From positions 186,001-250,000 of the forward strand of contig QYRS01000002.1 in the NCBI GenBank assembly GCA_006503535.1: 64,000 bases of DNA, in the 5' to 3' direction. Both the position numbers and the translations under genes were made by a program. The notes beneath the pieces were generated by a model. That model had not been told where the DNA came from, made no database searches, and worked only from the letters and a program-made list of their open reading frames with translations. The stretch comes from Arthrinium phaeospermum (Eukaryota > Ascomycota > Sordariomycetes > Amphisphaeriales > Apiosporaceae). Positions within the stretch are counted from its first letter, which is position 1. Every line of letters begins with the position of its first letter. Positions 1-10,295 of this stretch are shown one piece after another.

Positions 1-1211
1 CTTCCTGGAGGTAGAGCGCGCCGAAGAAGAAGAGAGCGGGGAAAGATAAGAAACCGAGCAGCAAAATGGCCAGCAGCTGGCGCCAGTCAGTATACGGACA
101 GAAGAGGCCATTATTGGTGACCAAGGCTGACTAAGGACTTGCCAGACTGAATTCCTTGTCTCGCCAGACTCCCATGGGCATTAGGGGGTGCGCGAACCGC
201 GTCTCCCACCACACAAAGGCAAATAAGAGAAGCGGGCCCAGAGCGAGGAATGCAATGATATATGGCGTACTCCAGCCCTGAGGTGAATCGGGACCGACAC
301 TGACATCCGTTGCCCGTCAGTCACGTATTGACAGGGATACTGATAAAACAGACAAAGCCGCCGAGTAATACTTACCTGATGCCCGCAGTCAAAAGCCCAA
401 TCCCGCAAATGGCCAACGTGACGCCAACAAAGTCGAACTGCTTCAGCGACTCCATGTTGAAGGGAAGCTTCTCGCTGTCGTCCGGGGGCACGGTGAAGCA
501 AGCGATGACGGCCACGGCCGCGTAGATGATGGCCAGCAGCCAAAACGACGCCGACCACCCCGCGACCTGCGAGGCCACACCAGAAAATACGGCGCTGACC
601 GCGAACCCGAGGTGGTTTCCGGAGCTGAAGCAGGCGAAGGCGTAGTTCTTGCGCGGGCCGGGCCTCTCGTAGATACTCCCCAAGATCCCCTGGGCCGAGG
701 GGATGATGGAGGCCGACGCCAGACCCATGACGGCGTTGAGGACGATGAGCGCGAGGGGGTCGCGCGCGAAGCCCGTGGCGAGGGCCAGGAGGGCGAAGAG
801 GAAGAGGCTCGTCAGCAGGATGGCCCGCCGGCCGAACATGTCGGCCACTTTGCCGAAGAAGAGCAGGAAGGAGCCCGACGTCAGGCTGGAGGCGGCGATT
901 ACCCACGTCAGCTGGGACGTCGCCATGCCGAGGTCCTCGCGCATGTCGGGCGACACGATGAGGATGCTGCCCTGCAGGAAGCTCGGCATGGCGATGCTCA
1001 TGGTGGCGGTCAGGACGAAGAGGATCTCGTGGGCCAGGGAGCGGAAGGCGGCCGGCCGCGCGTTGGGGTCCGTCTCGGGTTGGGTGAGGGCGGCTTCTGC
1101 ATCGTCGGTTACGGGATGCGGTGTCTCCCGGGCTAGTAGGTCGGCGCTGTTCGTTATGGGCACTAGCTCTATCAATTCATGGGTTGCCACAACCGCGGCA
1201 GTTTCCGTCAT
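1..1211 (-). CDS. MFS transporter, DHA2/ATR1-like (3' end off window)
   Basis: Major facilitator superfamily proton antiporter, predicted plasma-membrane multidrug or toxin exporter. My model is complement(<1..76, 143..299, 376..1211). Exon 1 (about 279 aa) starts with a roughly 60-aa hydrophilic tail, then carries about seven transmembrane segments with the MFS loop 2-3 signature GKVADMFGRR. The next exon continues as SVGPDSPQGW and a hydrophobic helix. Intron 1 (300..375) is GT-AG. Intron 2 (77..142) is a GC-AG intron (donor GCAAGT, branch CTGAC) in phase 0 and restores the frame into LLAILLLGFLSFPALFFF. The gene leaves the window before its last helices. Substrate cannot be told. The family assignment is by overall helix pattern and motif, so moderate; MFS membership is very likely. 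Confidence 0.85.
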
Positions 1212-1901
1212 TGTTACCGTTGGCTGCTGGATTCGGTGGTGTTAATCAATTTTGCTATTAATGACTTCGCTCGTAATATCTGGTCTCCGAGGTGTACTTG
1301 CCTCCCAGTGTGTATACATGTACGGAGACGAGAATGAGCCCCGCCAGTGTCCGTACTTTACCTGCCGATAACCGGAGATCTGGCAGGCATCATGACAGCC
1401 CGCGCCCTTAGTGACACCTGGGACACTCCTATTGGGGAATTGGGGACCCTTGTGGTTTGGGATACCGCCTAACTGGACTGGAGCTCCCCCGTAGCGGGGC
1501 AAGTAAACGAACAGTGCAGGTACTGAGTTGGAGCCAATCCGGGAAGCTGTTGAAAACCCTCCGACACCAATCAGATTATGTACACTAATAACAGCAGGCC
1601 TTCCAGCCCCTTGCCCACCTGGCCAAGAGGTCCCCGAAAGCCAAGCGTTGGGCCACAACTAACGTGAGGAATCAAGCATAGTGAATACGATGAGTACAAG
1701 CAGGAATAAACTGTTTATTGGTATTATTATTAAGTGTATGATGAATGCTATGGTGCCGTACTACTTCATTGAGAACCCGAACAACAGGTCGCCGTTCCAA
1801 GCAGCCCCACTCGAACCCAGCCCATGGGGCGGTTGCGTCTCCGACAATGAGCGCTGAAAGGCCCAGGCGGCCAAGGACCGACGACGGACTAGGCGTCTCC
1901 A
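1212..1901. other. intergenic, nothing recognised
   Basis: Lies upstream of the MFS gene and downstream of the mucin-like gene (both minus strand). It should hold the MFS promoter. Only short uncoupled reading frames without signal peptides or family motifs were seen. Confidence 0.5.
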
Positions 1902-3603
1902 TCAAACGACGGTGATGTAGTTCAAGAAGACCGTCTCGGGCCGTCCTCCGTTGCAGAGGTCTCCGGCGCTTCCCCCGACCGAGAGTATCAACCTGTCGTC
2001 GCAGAGAACCCACGTCTCGTAGGCCCCGTTCTTGCCCGCCGTCGGATACAGCCGGCCCGTGGCGGCGGGGCAGCCGGGCCCGGCGCCGGCGCTCGCGTAC
2101 AGCGGCAGCGGCGGCGCGGACCCGACCTGGGGGACGGGGACGAACATGGAGAAGGCCGAGTAGACGACGCGGCCGGCCAGGCCGTTGGTGGTGTCGTAGA
2201 AGACCTGCGCGCCGCCCTCGGAGTCGGCCCGCAGGATGCCGCCGTAGCCGACGGTGAAGACGGTGGTGGCCCCCGACGTGGCGCGCAGCGACATGGTGGG
2301 GAACGACTCGCCGTCCCAGTCGTCGCCCCCGTACAGGAACTGGCCCTCGCGCGTGCCGCTGGCGATCTGGATGTGGAAGGTCGGCTGCGGCTGCGTGCAG
2401 ACCGCGGGGAGGCGGCGGCCGTCACCACCACGGTCGCCGTCGTCGTGCTGGCACCGTCACCGTCTCGGTCTCGTAGACGTAGTCGGTGAACTCCTGGACG
2501 ACGCCCTCCTCGTACGTCTCCGTCACGGTGGCGACGGTCTCCTCGGCCGTGGTCGTGGTGAAGGCCGTGATGGTGGTGGTCTGGGTAATGCTCGAGTACG
2601 CCGTCGCGAACACCGTGTCCGTACTCAGGACGGTTTCCGTCACCGTGACGATGGTGTTCACCGTCGCAGCGGGCCCGGCCGTCGTCACGTAGGCGCACGC
2701 GCAGGCGGAGGAGTACTGAGCGGCATCGGCGCAGAAAGTGGGGAACGAAGGGGCACTGGAAAGTGTCGACGTGCTGGAGGAAGACGGGTCGCTCGAGGTG
2801 CTGCTGGATGACTCGCTTGCAGAGGCAAGGTCGCTGGAGGCGGTGCTAGACTCGGTTGAGGAAACCAGATCGCTGGAGGTGCTAACGGATGGGCTGGAAG
2901 CAGGGTCGCTTGCGATGGTTTGGGACTGGCTTGAAGAAGCCGAGTCGCTTGAGCTGGTACTGGATGCCTCGCTTGAAGACGTGGAATCGCTTGAGCTGGC
3001 ACTGGCTGTGATGGAGGCGCTTGACGAGGTGGTCGACTCCGGATGATGCCGGCAAGCGCCACGCTTGGGCTTGGGTGCCTTCAGCACATCACGCCTGGCG
3101 CCGCGAGGGACAACGGTGACGACCGTGGGCGCGGGGGTCTGCGTGGACGTGACCGTCTGGGTCTGCACCTCCGTGGTAGTCGTGGTCGTATCGACCTCGA
3201 CGATGTTGCCCTCCAAGTAGGTGATGTAGCTAATCGCCACCTGGTAGTCGGTGACCTGCTCCGTCGTCGTGATTGTGTCGGTCGTGCGGACGTTGGAGAC
3301 GAAGGTGGTGGGCAGGGTCTGCGTCACCGTCACCGTGGCGGGGGGCGGGTTCGCCGTCACGAACGACGTGCTGGTCGAGGTCGAAGTCACCGGCGGCAGC
3401 GGCTGCAGAAACGCGGAGCAGGCGTCCAAGGCCACGCTCGGGGTGGCGAGCGCGGCCGCTATCACTCCATTGGCGCACGTATTGTACGCACAGGTGGGAT
3501 TGTAGGGGTTTCCATGTATGGTCAGTACGGGTCTGCCCAGAATGTTGCCCGGCAGGGCCGCGACGGCGCCGGCGAAAAGAGGGATGAGCAGTGAAGAAGA
3601 CAT
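1902..3603 (-). CDS. secreted Ser/Thr-rich mucin-like protein, two frame breaks or one intron
   Basis: Start chosen at 3603 because it gives a clean signal peptide (MSSSLLIPLFAGAVAALPG); the frame is open 31 codons further upstream, but that extension is not signal-like. After two Cys near the N-terminus come Thr/Val-rich segments, a basic stretch (PKPKRG) and a long Ser-rich low-complexity block, then a short Cys pair and TVT-rich segment. The last 130 residues are a compact domain (FHIQIASGTREGQFLYGGDD...CDDRLI...YITVV) I do not recognise. Between 2470 and 2400 the reading frame changes twice: from the TVT frame to a STTTATVVV frame, then to the C-terminal frame. One extra C in each of two runs (2450-2451 and 2406-2409 on plus) gives continuous protein. 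A phase-0 GT-AG intron of about 68 nt is the alternative. Probably an O-glycosylated wall or extracellular protein; function unknown. Confidence 0.7.
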
Positions 3604-4196
3604 GGCGGGGGAAGGTGACGGAAATCCAGCGAGTGAGTGAAGCTGGTGCCGAAACCAAGAAAGAGGTCGTGAGATCCGAATCAAGCCATCGCGCATATAG
3701 GGGCGGGCGTCTGGGTTAATAATACCTGGGCGCGGCAGCGCAGCAACATGGCCTAGACCCCATCATTATTTCCTATACCGCGAATGCCTCTTGTCGTAAG
3801 ATTAGGATACGCTGCGAAACTGGAAGAAGCTAATCTAGAAAGCGAACGGTATTATGCTAGAGGGCCGTTAGACCTGCCGTGGCTGGCTGAGAAGAGCTGA
3901 ATTCGGGAAGCTATCACGAATGCTAGTGTGGGTTCGGCTTAGCGATGGGCCTGGAGCGCTGAAGCTTGGGTCTTAGCAGTCAATAGGCCGTTTTTCTTGT
4001 GCATGAGAAAAAAGCTTAGGCGAGCGGGTAGAAACACCACGAACTCATATAGTACCAGTCGAAGCTTAGTGCCTAGTATTAACCCGAGTTTGGCATCGTT
4101 TTGCCCAGATCCGGACGTCGCAGCATTTCCATGCAGCATCCAGCTGAATGGAAAACGAGGCACTAGGGATATTCTAGGCGAGAGGAGGCCCCCCAC
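3604..4196. other. promoter side of mucin-like gene; no gene seen
   Basis: A weak TATATG lies at about 3693-3700 (minus sense), roughly 90 bp upstream of the mucin-like start. The rest carries only short frames without support. Confidence 0.4.
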
Positions 4197-4230
4197 GACG
4201 GCTGAACATAGGTGACACTATAACAATGCG
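4192..4230 (+). repeat. left terminal inverted repeat with flanking CCCAC
   Basis: Thirty-four bp TIR at 4197-4230, preceded by CCCAC. It matches the complement of 4820-4853 except for one A/G difference. Confidence 0.85.
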
Positions 4231-4853
4231 ATTTTTTACACTAAAATTCGGATATATCGACCCCTTGGACGCTATTCCGGCTAATTTCATCGTTATCGAT
4301 AGGCTTAATGTATTTTCGAGCCAGCTTTCGAGCCAGTATTCGAGCCAGCATTCGAGGAGCCAGCATTCGAGCTAGCATTCGACAGCATTCAAGCCAGCAC
4401 CCATTAATTTCGAAGGCTCATCGGGACGGACGGACGGGCGTCGGCATAGCATCGATATTAATGGAAGAGAAACGACGTATTCGTTACTAACACCAGTCGA
4501 AAGAAGGCTAATTCGACTGCCGGCTCCTCGAATGCCGGCTCCTCGAATGGTTACTCGAATGGCTCTTAAAATGGCTGCTTAAATGGCTACTGGAATAGCT
4601 GCTGGAATAGCTACTCGAATGCTAGCTCGAATACTGGCTCGAAAATATATAGCCCGGTCGGCGACGAGGGCGATGGAAGTACGGAGTCGGAACCGATCAA
4701 TTGACGGCCCTTCCAAGTCGATAGGAGCTGGAAAAAAGTATATGGACGGCCTAGGGGGCGTCGAAAATGGTCTAGATTGGGGTAGTATAAGTAAAAAAGA
4801 TAAAATCCATTTGTTTTAGCGCATTGTTACAGTGTCACCTATGTTCAGCCGTC
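4197..4853. mobile_element. non-autonomous DNA transposon-like element with 34-bp TIRs
   Basis: Left terminus 4197-4230 and right terminus 4820-4853 are inverted repeats of 34 bp with one mismatch (core ACATAGGTGACACT). The flanks are CCCAC at 4192-4196 and CCCAC at 4854-4858, a possible 5-bp target-site duplication. Inside, 4308-4400 has repeated units of the type TTCGAGCCAGCA, and 4504-4645 has the complementary type GAATGCTGGCTC/GAATGGCT, so the whole element can fold back on itself. No transposase frame is present; internal frames of 60-78 codons are by-products of the repeats. Superfamily not assigned. Confidence 0.8.
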
Positions 4854-4858
4854 CCCAC
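4820..4858 (-). repeat. right terminal inverted repeat with flanking CCCAC
   Basis: Complement of the left TIR at 4820-4853, followed directly by CCCAC at 4854-4858. Confidence 0.85.
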
Positions 4859-4974
4859 CTTCCCCTGTGCCTGTTATTAGCGCCGGAACTTAGTGCTCAA
4901 TTTCCAGCCGCAACTGCTACGCATCAAAGCGCCCACCTATCACCTGTCCATTTTCTGGAAGAATAACATCTTTA

Positions 4975-5346
4975 CTACGGCCCGCGAAGTTTGATCCGGA
5001 CCCTATCCAGCTCCACTAGCAACAGCGAGCGACAAACAATGTTGCTTGCCGCATAGCGAGCGACAATGGGCAGGGCGTCAAAGTACGAAATGGGCGTCAT
5101 GGCCGACAATATCGAAGTTCCGTAGACCAGTTGCAGCAGAGCCGCCAGCGCGGCGGCGCACGGCGCCCTGAACCGGTCCTTGTTGTTTCCGTGGAAGTCG
5201 TCGATCTCGGTCGCGCATTCCTCCTGGGCGACCTGGCGCCAATGGTAGTCGAAGTAAGGGAACCAGAGCCTGAACTTGCTCCGGACACCAATCGCCAACA
5301 CATGTGACGTCCAAAGGAAGATCGGGAGTAACCACGCTATATGCAT
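4975..5346 (-). CDS. hypothetical membrane/secreted protein, 123 aa
   Basis: An open frame of 123 codons starting MHIAWLLPIFLWTSHVLA, which is a plausible signal peptide or first helix. The middle has two Cys (EECATEID and APCAAALAALL) spaced about 20 residues apart and a second hydrophobic stretch around residues 60-85. The layout loosely resembles the N-terminal part of long fungal integral membrane proteins with one Cys pair before several helices, but no later helices follow here, so it may be a truncated remnant. No introns were resolved. It sits just right of the inverted-repeat element. Confidence 0.35.
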   Translation of the reverse strand: MHIAWLLPIFLWTSHVLAIGVRSKFRLWFPYFDYHWRQVAQEECATEIDDFHGNNKDRFRAPCAAALAALLQLVYGTSILSAMTPISYFDALPIVARYAASNIVCRSLLLVELDRVRIKLRGP

Positions 5347-5969
5347 TGCAACTCCTGCAACGCCTGCGTCGGCTCTAGGATAAGAGATTGCAACCTAGTG
5401 GATTGGGATGCACGTTTCGCACTCATATAAGTGCGCTAAGTTGGTAGATTTGATGGCAAGAGAGGAATAGAAAGGAGCACTTGGGTAACGTTTTATTAAC
5501 TTCAAGAATTTTTTTTCAGCTTCTAGCTGTGCTTACGTGCCGAATGGACGAGGCTTACATTGCGGCTGCCTGGCTTTACTTGGCGTTGAGATCCATGTTA
5601 ATGGGCGCGCACTCATCATCAGAGCGCCAGGAAGGTGTATTACAGCGGTGCGGGGATTGCTTCTACTTTGGTGTCGGTCGTTCATTCCTTCCGTTCACGA
5701 GTTCTGTCACCAATAGTTAGCCAACCTGTCAACCTAATTGTTCAGAGATGAGTAAAATGCAAGGCGGTGCTCTGGACACAGAAAAGCCTCTGCCCAACTT
5801 GTCAACCGCCAACTGCCAACAGCAAAACGGACACCATTTCTCAACTCCAACTGTTAAAATCGACGTGCAAGCTCTCTACTCATCCATTCGCCAATAAAGT
5901 CCTTCTTCATTTGCCAAACAAAACAGGACAGAACAGAACCAAGAAGCTCCCCCCCCAAACGAACTCGCC
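5347..5969. other. intergenic; promoter and CT-rich leader of the DUF4267-like gene
   Basis: No coding support. The 150 bp before 5970 is pyrimidine/AC-rich, as is usual for fungal leaders. Confidence 0.4.
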
Positions 5970-6363
5970 ATGTTTGAGGACTTCGAGCCCCGCCACATCC
6001 CTGCCCTCGGCGTAGCGTGCATCATGACGTTCGCCGGCCTGTGTGCCTTCTTCGACCCCCACGACACCATGCTGCAGGCCGGCCTGCCCGAGAGCGTCGC
6101 CAGCAGCCCCCATGCCGCCGCCGTCATGCGCGTCAACAACATTCTTCCCACCTTCGGCCTGTCCATGTACGCGCTCTACTTCACCGGCCAGTTCTCCGCC
6201 TGCGATGTCATCCTCGCCGTCCTGGGCGCCACTCCGGGCTCGTCGACAGCTGGGTCGCCTGGCGCGCGGGTAACCCCCGCAAGGCCGCTTCTCGCTTGGT
6301 CGGCTCGGGCTTGCTCTTTGCCGCGGGAGTTGCTGGGTTGACTTCTGGTGGCGGTCGTCGCTG
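5970..6363 (+). CDS. DUF4267-like small membrane protein, frameshifted
   Basis: Small hydrophobic protein of about 130 aa resembling fungal DUF4267 proteins (function unknown). The N-terminal frame starts at 5970 (MFEDFEPRHIPALGV) and carries two or three hydrophobic segments through DVILAVLGATPG. The family-like continuation LVDSWVAWRAGNPRKAA and a last hydrophobic segment ending TSGGGRR is in the next frame and stops at 6363. One extra C near 6239 joins both parts, and no splice signals fit there, so this is either a sequence error or a recent single-base deletion. Read as written, the protein is 123 aa with an unrelated tail. Confidence 0.6.
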
Positions 6364-6684
6364 ATTGAGTCCGGGGCGCCAGGCGTGGACACGTGTTACA
6401 TCAAGGAACAGCCGTTGTTTTGGGCGGGGGGTTTTAATTGACGAAACAGCTTATACCTGGGGATTGGTCTCATTCATAGACTCCATCGTGCACTTTCATC
6501 GAGAATTGGCGGCTCTGGTCCGCTGTTTGGCACGAGGAGGAGGGAAGTCGGTTGTTCTTTAGTAGCTGGAGGGTATTAGTCTTCAAACGGGTTTTTCTTC
6601 TTCTATTAACTACCGACCTGTGTTTACTTGAACTTCGCTCCCTGCCATGCTCTGTCTTCGTATCCTCTAGCGTGTTCGTTGATC

Positions 6685-7886
6685 TCAAGAATCCAGGCTG
6701 TCCAAGAACCGGTGCCTCTCGATCGCATCGGCAAAGTCACACAAGTGCTTCTTGGCTTCCGCGTCGCCCGCGATCCCTTCGTACACTCTGGCCACGTTTT
6801 TGCCGGGATCGGCAGCTTGTCCCACTCATCCGCCTTGATGGGGACTTCGGTAGCCTGGTCGACCGCGGCGTCGAAAACTCAATCTTCTGATCCGGGTAGC
6901 CGATCTGCAGGAAGACCCCCGAGGCCGTCACCCGAAGCTCGCCCTTGGTGCCCAGGATGCGCCAGTCCAGGGCAGGGGCCCCCTTGAACGGGTTCCCGCC
7001 CCGCAGCGTGTACTGGACGGGGATTGAATTTGCGAGCACGCCGTTGATGAAGATGGTGTCCTCGGCGGTCTGGGGATGCTGGTCCGAGATGACGGTGCCG
7101 TCCGCCTTGGTCAACTTCACAAAGGGACGACGGACGGTCATCAGGGCGTTGCTTTTAGTGGGCTCAAAATTCGACCCCAGTCCTGTGAGGTAGCATTGCC
7201 AGTCAGTTTCCGCAAATGGCAAGGAGTCGGATTGGTCTTACCTTGTTGAACCCAGTCGAGAGTGTGTCCGCTGTGGATGGTGAGCAAGTTGCCCCCGACG
7301 GTCTTGTCGGCGAAGTAGGCATATGCCTCCATCGCAACATCGCCTCCCATCATGCCATAGCCGGAGCACGTGCTGCTGAGCACATCTCCAAGCTTGCCGG
7401 ATCCTATGAAGTCTCTGACGGTGGTAATTATGGGAGCCTGTCGTGCTTGGAGACCTACGACAGCCGAGCCCTGCTTCTTGTGGCTTGCGATCTCCTCTGC
7501 ATCAGCCAGGCTCTTGCCCAGGGGCCACTCAACGTAGACATCCTTGCCGGCCTTCAACGAAGGAACGATACCCTCCTTGTGTCGGTCAACCCGCGTGCTG
7601 CAAACGACCAGATCAACGTTGGGATCGTTGGCAAGATCTGGAAACCTGGGTCAGAGACTGGATAAAAATACCAGAGTCGAAGTAAGAACTGACCTTCGGG
7701 ATTCCCGTAAGCCTTGGTAGCCTCGGGCAAGCCATGAAGCTTGATTGCCTCCTGGGCACTCTCTACCGAGCTGTTCTGAACGGCCACGATCTCGAACTTG
7801 TCCGTCTGCTTGAGGTAGGGCAGATGTGACACGGGGGCCCAGCCAGTCTTGGACAGACCGATGAAACCAACACGGATCGGCGCCAT
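6685..7886 (-). CDS. Gal80-like Gfo/Idh/MocA oxidoreductase-fold protein, two single-base frame breaks
   Basis: Model complement(6685..7182, 7242..7637, 7694..7886), both introns GT-AG with CTGAC branch sites. The protein starts MAPIRVGFIGLSKTGWAPV (Rossmann fold), continues with the DLVVCSTRVDRHKEG segment and the diagnostic YVEWPLGKSLADAEE, where ordinary Gfo/Idh/MocA enzymes have EKP. YVEW is also found in yeast Gal80, so this is closer to the regulatory Gal80-type branch than to a classical dehydrogenase. The C-terminal part has GNPFKGAPALDWRILGTKGEL. Two single-base deficits occur in the last exon: at the plus A-run 6874-6877 and the T-run 6797-6801. Adding one base to each gives 362 aa ending HRFLDSLDS. 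Role inferred: NAD(P)-binding regulator or sugar-linked oxidoreductase, cytosolic or nuclear. Confidence 0.78.
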
Positions 7887-9094
7887 CTTGGAAAAAGGGG
7901 GTGGAGTTGGTGTTAGCGACTGTGACAGTTGGGCATTCAAGGAGACCTTCGTACGGAGTACTGATGTAACATTTGGGGCAGAGACAGGAAGCGGGATCCA
8001 TTCCAGATCGAGGCTCGACCTAGATAGTGGATCCAAACACGTGACGCCTCCTCATTGGAAAGTCAACATTTTTCGGAATGAGCCGAGAGTCCCGATGTGG
8101 CCGGCCAGAGCCTCTTCCCAATCCGGCGTGTGCGGCCGGTGAAACGCAAATTGCAAGTGGTCGACACGAACTCATCTCACACGTCCACTTGAGATCCCGC
8201 CAGGAGGTGCGAGTGAAATGAAGCCTGATCCTTCCTACGTGCCAAGTTGCTGACAGGAGTTCCGTGTAACGCGTGAGTTCCTCCGAATGCACCGTTCACC
8301 AGCCGAATTGTCTCTCCGGAACCACAGTGCAGCTTTCAGTAGGTAGTATTGGCGCGGCGCATGCGGGCGGGCTCACCCATTGGTAGCAATACGACTCCTC
8401 TGGGATGCGGGAAACCAATCAAAACCAGGGCCCCGTCCCGACAAGTCGGATTGCGCTTGGATTGCGGGTTTCAACTACACTTCGCATCATCTCCGTAACC
8501 GCCAGAATCTTTATCTCACAAAAGCTGAACTGCCGTTACGGGGGTGGGTGAAACCGTGACATCTTCTTGAGTTGATCAGGCATTGGAGAGTAGCGGCCCG
8601 AGAATTGTAATTTTGGTTCAGTACGGAATGCATCAGTGTCTGGATAACACCTCGACATGGTTACATGGCATGGGAGTAGTCTCACATGAAGCAGTTTCTC
8701 GCGTCCATTCGTGGCCTATACGTGGAAGACTCATGCACCATATGGCCGATCTTTTCGAAGGGGCACAGTCCTTACCCTGATACTGATCACACGTTATGAA
8801 ACAACGGCCTTGCTTGCCCGGCAACAGTTTAGTTATGGAACGTCCAATGCGAAGGCCTGGTAAGGCGTGTGCTCTTTGGATGATCAGATACGAACTAGGG
8901 ACTATAAGTAACAGCCCGTTAGCCCACAGGCATTCTTCCAAACCCGGTACTGTCTTCACCAACTTACACCAACATACATTTTACATTCTGAAGCCGGACT
9001 TCAGCTTTTCAATTCAGCTTTATACTTTCTCCTTTCTTGCCCGTACCACAAAGATACAGTCAATCCCACTCGCAAGAACCCCCCTCAAGCCAAG
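7887..9094. other. intergenic, no supported gene
   Basis: Contains the Gal80-like promoter (minus) and, from about 8890, a promoter-like stretch with ACTATAAGTA and a CT/CA-rich leader heading to 9095 on plus. Other frames are short and unsupported. Confidence 0.4.
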
Positions 9095-9208
9095 ATGCAT
9101 CGCAATGTTCTTGCCACGTTCTTTCTTCTCGCTCTCAGCCCTTTCACAAGCACACAGTGTAGTTGTGAGCCCTGCCGGAGTCACGCAAGTCCATTGCAAC
9201 ATGAGTAG
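9095..9208 (+). CDS. possible micro-secreted peptide or first exon of a small secreted protein
   Basis: ATG at 9095 in a good context (CAAGATGC) opens a 37-codon frame starting MHRNVLATFFLLALSPFTST, a typical signal peptide, followed by a short Cys-containing tail (QCSCEPCRS). Upstream is a TATA-like ACTATAAG near 8899-8906 and a long CT/CA-rich leader, so the spot looks transcribed. The tail could instead be intronic, with coding continuing downstream toward 9270. No homologue recognised. Confidence 0.3.
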   Translation: MHRNVLATFFLLALSPFTSTQCSCEPCRSHASPLQHE

Positions 9209-9424
9209 CGATGCCAGCAATGGTACACAGAATGCCGCAGGCAACAGTTCAAACACTCCGCGGGTATAAAGTGAGATAGCAATCCCGTGCCTCTTGTTCA
9301 CCCGTCCCAGATCTGTAGGCATATGCTGACCAAAAAGGTACCTTTCTAGCTTGCGAGGGAGACTTGATCTGATAGGAAAGCCACGATGAGGGACGTACTG
9401 GGGGTTGAGCGACTATTTGTATAT

Positions 9425-9665
9425 AAACGAATGCAAGCAAAGCAGGATCAGATTGAACCAAACCACCACCACCTTTGCTGCCGATAGTTTAGATCAATCA
9501 AGATAGGCTTGTCGATCTCCATCGTCCCGCCGTATGGATGGACTGCCAGAAGCCAATCTATGGTAGTCCGGGCTAGAAACCCTATTGTTACCAGCTACCG
9601 ACGGCTGAGCGGGCTGCGGATGCGCGCCGTTCCGACCATGTGTTTTGCGTGACGTGCTTTCCATA
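9425..9665 (+). repeat. diverged repeat, copy 1 (left of tRNA)
   Basis: Shares blocks with about 10018-10295: ATGCAAGCAAAGCAGGATC versus GTGCAAGCAGAGCAGGATC; a CTTGTC...CCGTCGTAT-like block ending GGCAGAAGC; and CCGTTCCGA...GTTTTG..TGACG. The copies lie in the same orientation on either side of the tRNA gene. Identity is patchy, so boundaries are approximate. Confidence 0.5.
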
Positions 9666-9711
9666 CGGTTTTCATGGTCAATAAGAAATCGACCCACTAA
9701 TCAGGTTACTA

Positions 9712-9808
9712 GCCCTTATAGCTCAGTGGTAGAGCGTTGCACTCGTAACAGGGGCGATACCCGCCAGAGTCCATGCAAAGGTCCGCCGTTCAATCCGGCG
9801 TGAGGGCA
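9712..9808 (+). tRNA. tRNA-Thr(CGU) with 25-nt intron
   Basis: Full cloverleaf: acceptor GCCCTTA (9712-9718) with TGAGGGC (9801-9807) and discriminator A; D-arm GCTC/GAGC; anticodon stem TTGCA (9737-9741) with TGCAA (9774-9778); anticodon CGT at 9744-9746 after the conserved T33; T-arm CGCCG-TTCAATC-CGGCG (9784-9800). An intron at 9748-9772 sits one base 3' of the anticodon, the canonical position. Internal A box (TAGCTCAGTGGTAGAGC) and B box (GTTCAATCC) are present. Confidence 0.93.
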
Positions 9809-9820
9809 TTAAACTTTATC

Positions 9821-9835
9821 TTTTGCTCTCTTTTT
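9821..9835 (+). terminator. Pol III T-run terminator of tRNA-Thr
   Basis: TTTT at 9821-9824 and TTTTT at 9831-9835 lie 12-25 nt after the tRNA 3' end, typical for RNA polymerase III termination. Confidence 0.75.
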
Positions 9836-10017
9836 GTCTCCCCAAAACTGCGCATTCAACTAGCAGGGACAATTGTTAGTTACCCTTATTCGGCCGAGGA
9901 AGGGGCAAAATGTAATGGGTGCCTAGGATATGAGGGATCTTCTGATTACCTGCATGTTTGGTGCCTGTAGATTTAATCACAACAGGAAGAGCATTGTAGC
10001 ATATCATACAAGGCATC

Positions 10018-10295
10018 ATCAAGTGCAAGCAGAGCAGGATCAAGTCGAACCAGTTTCCTTTCCTAGGGATGGCATAACGTGATCCAAGACAGACTTGTCA
10101 GTGACTCATCATGCCGTCGTATCGAGAGAGTGGCAGAAGCGCGACTGATTAGCACCCTGATTTTCACCTATGTTTTGGCGAGCAAGGAAAGAGATTGTTC
10201 GCAGCGACAGGGTAGAGCAAAGTGGCCAAGGGAGACTCAGCATAGCAGGCAAGCCCGTTCCGATTGACGGTTTTGTGTCGTGACGTTTTGTGCGA
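10018..10295 (+). repeat. diverged repeat, copy 2 (right of tRNA)
   Basis: Partner of the repeat at 9425-9665, same orientation, about 590 bp downstream. May be long-terminal-repeat relics or an old tandem duplication spanning the tRNA. Confidence 0.5.

Noticed and set aside
4208..4222. Fifteen-bp near match to the phage SP6 promoter core (TAGGTGACACTATA)
   Set aside because: It lies inside the TIR, recurs with one change in the other TIR, and the flanks do not match vector sequence, so it is coincidence and not contamination.
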